From assembly GCA_013396755.1 (NCBI GenBank), contig VWZF01006730.1:434001-498000 (forward strand): DNA of 64,000 nt. Direction: 5' to 3'. A program made the translations under genes and the position numbers. Below, one piece after another: positions 49,743 to 59,300 of this stretch. Under the pieces are notes generated by a model. The model made no database searches. It was not told the DNA's origin and saw nothing but the letters and a program-made list of their open reading frames with translations. Position 1 is the first letter of the stretch, and every line of letters starts with the position of its first letter. This DNA is from Sclerurus mexicanus. Lineage: Eukaryota > Chordata > Aves > Passeriformes > Furnariidae.

Positions 49743-52314
49743 CTGAAAGACAAGAGAACAACTATGCTTAGGGGGATAGCCAACAGATAATTTTTTTTTT
49801 CCCCTCCTGAATTCTGTGTTAGGATTTTTACAGCATCTATCCAAGTTCCTTAGTATATAAAGTTCATAGCTACACAGGACGTGACAAAGAAAGGCCTTAA
49901 AGAGGTGTTTATCAACACTACATTGGGCTGTAACAAAAAAAAAAACTATACCACACTTCAGTTCAGCATAGATATTTTAGCTTTAACTCAGACAGCAGGC
50001 AGAAAGTGAAGACATCACCCAGACAGACAAAGCTTCAAACAACTTAGGACAACAGATCACATGGAGCGTGCTGCAGTATTGCCACCTTCTACAGGACTTG
50101 TATATAGATATTTGCTTTCCTGGTGATTTCAGAGCTGACAAGGCCAGATGTGGCACACAGTAGAAAACTGTCTTTAAGGTTAAAGAAGATAAAGCATCTA
50201 ACAGTAAGACTCAAGAACAACTCTGGGATGACATGCAAAGGGGTTTCAGATGAAGACTGTTTAGACAGAAGCAAGCAGTAGGTCATAAAGAGCAGATACT
50301 CTTGATGCAACCACACCTTACCAACAGCTCATCTATTCCATTAAGTTTTAGGATTATAAAACACTTTAAGAAGCCACTCAGTTAAAAAACTACATGCAAC
50401 CTGTGTTTGCTTCCGTGACTAGAATAGAGCCCTTCACAATAGGCTAATGCTAGTTCAGTGTTAAACTATTATCCAAAAAAAAAAATTCTATTACTTGCCA
50501 CATCTGAAAGGTTTCTTTATTTTCTATTCCCCTGAAGAAAGAGTATTTTAATATACTCTTCCTTGGCCCCATTTACATACCAAATCACATTAGTGTGAGT
50601 ACCTCTTAAAAGTCTTATTCTCTATGGCTCATTATCAGGAAGTCTTTTACAATGTCATACTTGAGGAAACAATTCCAGAGTGGAAATGGAATTGAATTGT
50701 GCCTTGTGTGAAGTAGATGCAGTTAAGGGGAATTCAATTTTCTCTAACTTTTATCATTAAGTTCCATCATAAAAGCTTTTTCTTAGAAAAGACCATTAGA
50801 AGGCTTACTGAAGTCATAAGTACTAATCTATCAGCACCATTACTTCTCAGATTTAATTGTTTTACTAAAAAAAAATGGGTATTTCTGTGTTACACAAGGT
50901 GCTTCAGTAACCAAATTGATTTTTTTTAAGCCAAGCAGGCACACTATTTCAGATGAGACAATTGCTATAAAATATGCAGCAAGTCCAAATACTCAAAAGG
51001 ATCCCACAATACAGTCAGAACTGCATTCTGCAAAACTTTCCATATCTTCAGCCATGGAAATTGATTGATTCTGATCAATCCATTTGCTTTTCAAAGTCTG
51101 TTTCTTCAGTCCAGGCTTCACATACACACAGCATGACAGCAGTAGACTGCAACTCCAAATATAGATTTTAAATTCTACTCGCTGCCTTCTAATTATAAGG
51201 GAGCTATTTTGGTAACAGTTAAGTGTATTTCTTCAGATGACATTTAAAAGCAACAATTTTGCTTACAGAATGGTAACCTTAAGGTTCTATGAATGTGCGT
51301 GGCCTACAGCAGCACCTTGCATTCAGCACCAGTCTCCCATTAGACTCCAACTGAATCAAGTTCTCCTGACCACTCAGCATTTGTGTTCAGTGCTGACTCT
51401 CAGTGGAGCCACAACTGTTCTGACAGTTTTGTTGTTGGCCCATGATAAAGCAAAAATATCAATGTACCACTGTTGTAATGGCTCTGCAGTGCCACCAGAG
51501 GATATTTCACTGATTTTTGTTAGTTTATTAAATATTACATGAAATCCAAGAGGAAGTAGTAGAAAGTTAGCCTCAGATTTTCCACAGGCTGTATCATTTA
51601 CAGTAGATCTCTCAGCTTAAGAGATCAGTCTGCTTCACATACCAGATTTAATAAATCCTAGTTGATTAACTAAATGCAAAATTGGAAGTTTCCAAACCCG
51701 AACTGAAATTCTCTGTCCCATTTATCCCCACAACACAGATGCCCCAAATATAATCAGACACTCCATCTAGCCTTTAAATAATTACTTTAAGATCCCAAGT
51801 TATGGTTTATCAAAAGATGGCAGAGAAGAAAACGACATGAAGCAGAAATTTTACAGATCAAGATCTGTCAAGAGATTAGAACTGATGCAGCGTAAATACC
51901 TCTCCAAGCCCAGACAGGGCACAAAAGGTACTTTTTAAGCTGTAAATATAATACGGCCAATAACGAGTCAGTTGGTCAATTTATGGGTTTTGTAGTACTA
52001 CACTAGAAGAAAAAACAGAAAAATATTACCCCTTTGCTTAATGAGAGGGTGTTATAGCCATCCTATCAAAGCCAACTGACCCAGCACAGATTCCTCCAGA
52101 ACACTGTGCCGAAGACACCCCTGGCTTCAGGCAGTAACACTTCCCCGGGGTGCCTTCCCCACCCCCGGCAGACCCGAAGGAGCCTGCTGGAGGGGAGAGG
52201 AGTGGCGATGGGCAGGGGCACAGGACGCGCTCACACGGGCAGCACCAACAATCCCCCCTCGGCCTCGGCCCCGCCCGGCCCGGCCCCTCCGACCGCCGCG
52301 CGGGACATACGTAC
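49743..52314 (-). other. PDP1: PDP1 intron (2572 bp, GT-AG)
   Basis: On the minus strand it begins GTACGTATG and ends TTGTCTTTCAG with a pyrimidine-rich tract. It lies between the alternative first exon and the main exon and is phase 1. The first 170 bp or so (52140-52314) belong to the CpG island; the rest is AT-rich and holds no recognised exon or interspersed repeat. It contains a short poly-T run near 49791-49800 and A-runs near 49934-49944 and 50476-50485. Confidence 0.85.
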
Positions 52315-52345
52315 CGATCCGCCTGGGCCCAGGGCACACACACAT
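52315..52345 (-). CDS. PDP1: PDP1 alternative first coding exon (N-terminus of the long isoform)
   Basis: The minus strand reads ATG then CVCPGPRRI, followed by a single G and a donor GTACGT (intron begins at 52314). This matches the N-terminus of the longer human PDP1 isoform (MCVCPGPRRIG, then IPVRSS...), which is what identifies such a short exon. The split codon is G + CA (Ala) here, where human has Gly. Spliced to the acceptor at 49743 the frame is kept: MCVCPGPRRI-A-IPVRSSRLPLLSDA-MPAP, 25 extra residues, giving a 560-residue protein (human 562). The frame stays open upstream of this ATG into the assembly gap and holds another in-frame ATG at 52375, so the start is not certain. The 5' boundary of the exon is unknown. 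Confidence 0.88.
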
Positions 52346-52352
52346 TCTCCTG

Positions 52353-52361
52353 TCACAACAT
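52353..52361 (-). promoter_or_regulatory. Minimal upstream ORF in the PDP1 leader (ATG-TTG-TGA)
   Basis: On the minus strand a two-codon ORF plus stop ends 7 bases before the ATG at 52345. It lies out of frame with PDP1 and between two in-frame candidate starts (52375 and 52345). Such minimal uORFs can modulate reinitiation at a nearby start. Whether this leader is transcribed from far enough upstream to include it depends on the unresolved transcription start. Confidence 0.45.
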
Positions 52362-52495
52362 GAAGCCGCCAACATCCACAAAGCAGAAGCCCGGGGGGCG
52401 GGGGAGAAGCAGGGCAGAGAGTTTGTTAGAGAAGACGGAGAGCTCCGGCACGGAGGTGGGACGGCAGACAGGAGGCGACACGCACACACAGCCCT

Positions 52496-52961
52496 NNNNN
52501 NNNNNNNNNNNNNNNNNNNNNNNNNNNNNNNNNNNNNNNNNNNNNNNNNNNNNNNNNNNNNNNNNNNNNNNNNNNNNNNNNNNNNNNNNNNNNNNNNNNN
52601 NNNNNNNNNNNNNNNNNNNNNNNNNNNNNNNNNNNNNNNNNNNNNNNNNNNNNNNNNNNNNNNNNNNNNNNNNNNNNNNNNNNNNNNNNNNNNNNNNNNN
52701 NNNNNNNNNNNNNNNNNNNNNNNNNNNNNNNNNNNNNNNNNNNNNNNNNNNNNNNNNNNNNNNNNNNNNNNNNNNNNNNNNNNNNNNNNNNNNNNNNNNN
52801 NNNNNNNNNNNNNNNNNNNNNNNNNNNNNNNNNNNNNNNNNNNNNNNNNNNNNNNNNNNNNNNNNNNNNNNNNNNNNNNNNNNNNNNNNNNNNNNNNNNN
52901 NNNNNNNNNNNNNNNNNNNNNNNNNNNNNNNNNNNNNNNNNNNNNNNNNNNNNNNNNNNNN
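52496..52961. other. Assembly gap (466 N)
   Basis: A run of N replaces the centre of the CpG island. The length is not a round number, so it may be an estimated gap size. Protein translations crossing it are not meaningful. Confidence 1.
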
Positions 52962-53035
52962 CCTCCTGCCTCCCCTTCCCCTCCTTCTCCCCTTCCCCTC
53001 CTTCTCACCCTCCCCTCCTTCCTTTCTCTCCACCC
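52962..53035. repeat. Polypyrimidine (CCTCCTTCTCCCC-type) low-complexity tract
   Basis: On the plus strand this is almost entirely C and T, built from CCTCC, CTTCTC and CCCTTCC blocks, and directly abuts the gap. Such GA/CT-strand-asymmetric tracts are common next to avian promoters and are a frequent cause of sequencing drop-out, which may explain the gap. Confidence 0.8.
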
Positions 53036-53060
53036 TGTTACGGCCCTGTCCCCGTTCACA

Positions 53061-53503
53061 TCCCTGAGGCAACGCTCAGTTTTGCACACGCTTATGAGAT
53101 ACTCTGATCCAGCCCTATTCTTCACGTAAATTTCTGAATATGGCAAGTCCATAAATTCGACAGTGTTTTGATTTCCTCGATGATCTCTTTGTCTGTTCAC
53201 AGATGCCTGTGCTCTCACGCCTTTCTGTTTCCAGGGTGGCCGGGATGCCCACTGTGCTGTGTGCTGTTGGCAGCAGATGTTCATCGAGCCTCAAGGTGTT
53301 GCAATGAGCATTCCCTTAGGAGCTGTAACAAGACATAGATTTTGACTATACTTGCATCTTTACCCACTTAGTAGGATGTGTACAGCTGTATATCAAAACC
53401 AGCAGAGGAAACAAAGGAAAATCTGCCCTTACTGAGCTCTACTTGAGATGTAAGAGTATGGAAAGTACTGCCCTGTGACCCTCTGCGTGAAAACCAGCTA
53501 GAA
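53061..53503. other. PDP1 upstream flank next to the CpG island
   Basis: Composition returns quickly to AT-rich. A long minus-strand open frame that crosses the gap (to 53284) is an artefact of N translation. No exon is supported. Confidence 0.5.
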
Positions 53504-53698
53504 TGATAGAATCATAGAATCAGCTGGGTTGGAAGAAATCATCAAGTCCAACCCTTGTTCCAACATCACTGTGATTTCTAGATCATGGCACTAAGTGCCA
53601 CATCCAGTCTCATCTTAAAAACCTCCAGGAACAGTGAATCCACAGGCAGGCTCCTGTGGCCATTCCAATGCCTAATTACTCTCTCTGTAAAAAATTAT
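53504..53698 (-). mobile_element. CR1 LINE 3' fragment upstream of PDP1
   Basis: Starts with GATAGAATCATAGAATCAGC and TGGGTTGGAAGAAATCATCA, then AAGTCCAACCCTTGTTCC, GTGCCACATCCAGTC and CCATTCCAATGCCTAATTAC. It is the reverse complement of the final 195 bp of a CR1 copy. Confidence 0.92.
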
Positions 53699-56147
53699 GC
53701 CATCCATAAAAATGCAAGTCTTCCATGGAAGTAGTTGAAAACACAGAGTATTAAAATGTTCATTTATCAGTGTTCTAGTGACTTTTGAGACATTTGTTCA
53801 TCCAGAATGGTATACCATCATCTTCTCTTTGTGGTTTATTTTAGAATTAAAAACAAAAAAGGCATTTGACAGACATCATTGTACATTAAAGACTTCATTA
53901 AACAGCATGAAAGATGAATAATTTGCATTCCTTTTTAACATGGTTAGAAATAGATTGGCAGAATGAGCTGAAACAACAACCATTTATGTGATTTTCTGCT
54001 TGCAGCAAGAGTGACTGTAAAGCCCCCAACTTTAGAAATGCTCTTATAGACTATGTACAGTAGCACAATTAAGGCATCTTCTTACCCTATGAGAAGGTAG
54101 AGGGCTGTGGGAAGATAGACCTCTTCCTGGATGATTGAGTGATAGGTGTATGAGTAGATATACAGAAATAGATTGGGATGAAGTCTTCACCCATCACCTT
54201 GTATTCCTGACTGTAAGTACAGAGTTTGTAGAGTGGATTCATGTATGATTTATGCAGAGATTGTTGCTCTCTAGGATTGCCTACTGAGAAAAAAAATCAC
54301 CAAATAATTAGCATTTAGTACTTCTGGTCTTCAGAACATCTTGTGCCCTTTAGTTCGATTCTCCATAATTTTCTGTGAAATCAGAAGTGTAGTGCTGTAG
54401 CTCTCTATTTATTTATCCCTTTCTTTTCCTGCTTTCTTGATAAAGCCAGAAGAGGAGCTATTTTTAGAGCTTGTTTTGGAAGTTGTGGCTCCCTCTCTTA
54501 CAGTATCCTATTGATACCACATATCTCTGAACAACAGACAGAATCTGAATTTTAAAATGCTGCATGAGAAGAGAATTTGGCCTTAGCAGCCACATATAAT
54601 TAATCCTACAAAAGAAAGGCAAAATACTAAAACTTGGCTGATCGCTTGCTTCTCGAGCTGATGCAAGTTTGCTGGTCTACCAGAAGTGGGATGTTGCAAT
54701 TTCACTGGAAAGTTGGGTTTCCCTTTTCTTCATCTTGCTGCTGTCAAAACCTTTTTGTGCACTTTGAGCAAGAGTCCATTTTTGCTTATTCTAAAGAAAA
54801 TTATTTTAATGAATAAAAAGCTGTTGTTCCACATTTTACTTCAGAGATTGATGGAGAAGCAATCACTTGTAACTGCTTCAAGGTATGCAAAGTCTCCCTG
54901 TTTCCTGGATGAAAGGATTTTCAACTGTATGTGACAAGAGACATCAGTTCTTGTCCACTGTGCCTGTTGCTGGCAGTGTGTAATTCTGTGCTGCAGAGCC
55001 CATAGGCAGCTGTGTTACCACTGCAGCTAAAGTGCTGTGGCAGTTACCCTAACACATATTTCCAGAGAAACTCCATTACAGAGCATCAAAACCCATTTTC
55101 AGTTGAAATCAAGTGTCGGTAATAACCTTCTAGTTTAAATAACTTCTTATGCCTGATGTATGAATATTTTATTTTTTCAATTTCTTTGACTCATTTTACT
55201 GAAAGCTAGCTCAGAAGCACAGTGTAATACTTCGCTTGTTTTGATATCCCCTGACTCCTTAACATTCTTATGATATCTCCGCACATGTTTCAGAAATGCT
55301 ATTTTGCTCCTATGCTTGTTGAAAAGAGCAGTTGCCCATAAAACCTCTCTCAAAACTGAGTGCACAGATCAAACACTTCCACTTGGCATGCTGCCATATC
55401 AACCTAGAGCAGGGAAAAAAGATAGAGGAGTCATACAAGTTTTAAAAGTGTAAAGAAAAGCCTAGCAAGGGGGGAAATAAGGGAGAAAAACATGCCAGGT
55501 ACTGAATAAACAGGAAGAATAGGACAAGACTAAACTGTCTTCTTTCCTTTGCTGAGAGCATTGCAGAAGCAATGACAGCAACTAAGTCTGCCGTTCCACA
55601 GAGCAGTAATTTATTTTTAGCAGAAATCAGGAGCATTACATGGCAAAAATAAATGTGTCAGTAGAGTTCAGAGCAGCTGGAGTACCTGCAAAGAGTGGTG
55701 GCCTGTGGTCTTCAGTTTGCTTCAAAGGGAGGGTTTGGTTGTACGTTCAAGTGTTCTGCTGCCGTCTCAGGGAGTATTTGCTGTGGGTGGGATATTTGTC
55801 CTCCCTCAACACAGCTGGGTCCCCAAGTACAGTGAATGTTTCCGAAATTTTACAATAAGCCCTACAAAAGGTGATTTTTAAAAAACATCTCTTAAGAGTA
55901 TCAAGTTTAGAGTAAATCAGCAGCACTGAGCCACATGATTGATCTCTCCCCCATGCCTTTTTTAAAGGTAAGACCAATGGGGAATCAGAGACAATTGCTT
56001 TCAGTGGGTATTTTGCTATCACTGTGAGACTCAGGGATAGTTTAATTTATTTTATCTCCCCTGGAGGCCCTTTGTATCTTCACTCTCTGTTGCTTTTTGA
56101 AATGAAGCAATGGGTCTGAGTCATTCAACAGTTCGAATCCAGCTTCC
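53699..56147. other. Intergenic DNA, no gene recognised
   Basis: AT-rich unique sequence between two CR1 3' fragments; nothing else seen. Confidence 0.6.
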
Positions 56148-56390
56148 TAGAATCACAGAGTAATTGAGGTCAAACAGGACCTGCTCAAAGCAGGGCCACC
56201 TTCAAAGCTAGGTCAGGTTGTTCCAGGAGTTGTCCAGTCCTGTTTTGGATGTCTCTGAGGACTGAGGTGCTCCAGTCTGCCTGGGCCTCTGTTCCAGTGC
56301 TTCACCACTTTCATTGGGAAGACTTTTTAACTTGCAGTTAATCAGAATTTTCCTTTTTGAGCTTATATCTATTGCCTCTCACCCCTCAGG
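56148..56390 (-). mobile_element. CR1 LINE 3' fragment, older copy
   Basis: Reads TAGAATCACAGAGTAATTGA, CAGGACCTGCTCAAAGCAGG, then GTTTTGGATGTCTCTGAGGA, CTCCAGTCTGCCTGG, CTGTTCCAGTGCTTCACCAC and ATTGCCTCTCACCCCTCAGG. It matches the reverse complement of a CR1 3' region but is more diverged than the copy at 53504. Confidence 0.85.
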
Positions 56391-59300
56391 ACTTCTTTGC
56401 ACCATCCAATATGTCGATCCCCATCTCATTAGCAGAGAATTAAATGCATTTTTTGCGTTAGGTAGTAGCTGTGCATTAGTTTGCACTCTTCACCTGGGTT
56501 GGTCTTTCAGGGTCTGTATCCAGTTTGGGGAATACAGCATTCTGACAACTTGACGAAGTAAAGAAAATTCTGTAGTAAAATGTTGTTGGAAAATAATTTT
56601 TAGGCCAGCTTCAAGAATGATACTTATGACATTATCAGTGTCTGTGCTATGAGGAAGTAGTTTGGGGATATCAGGAGGTTGAGTCCAAGCATTACTTTGG
56701 CTCTGAAGGGTCTGAATCCTTTTCCAGCTGTAGTTCATCATGTGCATTTTTCAAATTTCTTTGTTACAGTCCTTAAAAAACACCTAACTACATTTGCAGT
56801 TATAATGGCTGCCATGCAAAAGATTCAGTAGACTCCAGGGGAAGTAGTGGATATTAAAACTGGGAGGGGAATTTGCCTGCATTTTTCCATACAGAAAGTA
56901 GCTTACACTTTTCAACAGACAAAATATGATTTACCTAATACTGCTGGAACAATAATATCCTGGATTCACTTTATCAGGTATGATACTTCTGAAATAAAAG
57001 ATTGTTTAAAGGCTGGTAATTGGTTACAGCCCTTTTGTCTTTACTTGAGGTTACTGGAGTCAAAAGATGGTCTGTAAAAACAGCTGGCTCATTTGAGTTG
57101 AGAACTTTCCAGGCAGTGTGGATGTTAAAGACTAATAATTTCTCCAGCAATGAGGAAGAGCAACCAGTGCCAATTACTAGAAGTACCAGTATTATCTTCT
57201 TAGCATGAAGGTGCACTTTGAAGTGAAAAGTAGTTATGGAAGATAAAATTAGAAATTTCAATTTTGAACCAAGAGTAGACTCTGAACCAATCTCTTAGAT
57301 CTCTTGGGGTCCAGGTTTAAAATTCCTTGTTTCAACTTCCACTTGAAACAAGGAATTTTAGAAAGAATACCAGACAAAAGTGACCTCCTTCTCACTCCCA
57401 TTCACATTCCTGAAGTTTAGCCTTGCCTAAATGCTGAAAAAAATAACACCCAGCTGTATCCTTTGAGGTCTGAAATTTGTATTTGATGAAAAAATATAAG
57501 CATTTTTTTATTTTTTTCTGTAGAAGAAAGATGAGTTAGGTTAGTTTTCCTTGGCTGATAAATAGACTTATTATATCAAGTAACCCCATCTAAATAAATA
57601 TTTACTATTTGCTTTAATACTGTGTGTTTAGTTTGTATCTTAAAACAACAAATCAAAAATGTATTTGTTCTATCCTCTTACCTTCAGTCTGGTTTCTCTG
57701 CCCATCCCTAGACAGTGTTTCTCAAAACAAGGAAAATACTTTCCTGGTGACTTGGAAAGGATTTAGCTCAAGTCTAACCATAAATAACTGAGAATGAAGT
57801 CTAAGTAATATAAAACTAATATAATAATTTAAAAATATATGAAGCCTTATGGTTAGATCCAGTAAATTACTCTGTTTTTCCAGGCAGGTGCCCTAGGCAG
57901 AAGGTTACAGAATCCCAGCTGCTGCCTCTGAGCCAAGGAGCGGTGGATTCCTATGTGAGCTGGGGACCAGTCTTCACTACAGGGTAAGGGATTGCCCTCA
58001 CCTCAGCTGACCTGCAGCCAGACAGTAACAGGACTCGCCTGGAAAAACAGGCAGTGTGGAATGACGGTGACAATTTTATCAGTGTGTTACAGGCTTCAGC
58101 CACTAGGCTATTACAGAAAGATAGAAACCAGCAGAAGAGCAACACTCTTAAAAGAAAAGGCAGAGCTTTGTTTATTGTGTTCAGGAACTGGAGGCAGCCA
58201 ACTCCTTCAGAGAGATCCTCTCCATCTCAGCAGAACAAAGCTGTGCTTCTGTGCCAGGCTTTTAATGAAAAGAGAAGGCCTGATTGTGACCATTTCCAGC
58301 AGGCCTGCTTTAGGGGTGCCCTTCTTGTCCTGGGGAATTTTTTGTAAGGTTATTTAGGGATGCCCATTCTAATTTTGCCCTGCATTGGCACCTGGTGCTT
58401 TCTTTGGATCTGGATTCCAGCCCAGGGCTGGATCTGGCTTGTGAGTCTGAATAACCTGCCTGCCTATTCAGTTGCACAGCTCAATGATATCCCTGTGGCA
58501 GAGGCCAGGGAGGTGGTGCAAGATCCCAGGTTTCCTCACAGATGGGCCTGTGCCTCTGAGGAACCTCCATAGAGATCTAGGAGTATCAGGAAGACATTCA
58601 GTAAGCACAAGATAAGTGCTACTCTGCTGCTTGGCAGGAGCTCATGGCACATGTTTCCTGTGGATCATTTCTTGCTTGCAAGCTAGCAGTCCAGGCACCT
58701 TACTGCTTTCTCATGATCATTTTACTCAAGGTGTTTCAAATGTCCCGGAGCATGTCCAGATAGCAAGTTAAGTATTTTAGAGCAGTATTTTAAAAGGCAG
58801 GATTATTTATTTTACTAGTGTTGACTCTCAACACTGGGGCTAAACACCAGCTACATCAGGCTGTTTCTGTAAAGCTTTGAACTTCAGATGCATCTCTGCA
58901 GCCTGCAGCCTTGTGTAACTGCAGAGGTTTGTTCAGTTTGGCTGGATGTTATATAAGCAGTCTTTTATTTTTCTTTCGCTTGTGATCGTGTTATGTAGGC
59001 TGCCTTCTTAAATTTCAGCAACCCTAAGGCAGCCTGAGTCATGTGTATGAGGCTCTTTTTTGCACTGTTGTGTAAGGTAGTGAATTGCAAAGGTCATGGG
59101 AATGAGTTATTTAAAAACTGAAACATGCTGGGCTCTATCCAGCTTAGAAGAGACAAGCTCAGAAAGGCATTTATGTTTTAAATTACAGTTATCAAAAACT
59201 TGATTTACTTCAGCCACTATTTCAGTTTCCTTAGTAAACTGCTATATATAAACACAATATTTCTGTTTCTTTTAAATGTGTTGCTCATATAATCATGAAT

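Larger units (their letters stand above)
52140..53060. promoter_or_regulatory. PDP1: CpG island / probable PDP1 promoter region, interrupted by an assembly gap
   Basis: GC content and CpG density rise sharply against an AT-rich background, with dense CpGs at 52200-52330 and a GC-box-like CCCCGCCC near 52269-52276. It overlaps the 5' exon of PDP1 and so is the likely promoter of the minus-strand gene. The core is missing (N at 52496-52961), so the transcription start, any TATA or Inr element, and any divergent transcript cannot be judged. The right-hand flank is a polypyrimidine tract rather than typical CpG-rich DNA. Confidence 0.75.

Noticed and set aside
49743..49761. Extension of the PDP1 frame upstream to 49761 (FSCLS...)
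   Set aside because: It begins at TTG, not ATG, and lies within the splice-acceptor pyrimidine tract; the exon starts at 49742.
52127..53284. Very long open frames on both strands spanning 52127-53284
   Set aside because: Their length is created by 466 Ns; only the MCVCPGPRRI part corresponds to a real exon.
57318..57360. Calling the perfect hairpin a microRNA gene
   Set aside because: The stem is about 18-20 bp, too short for a normal precursor, and no known microRNA matches.
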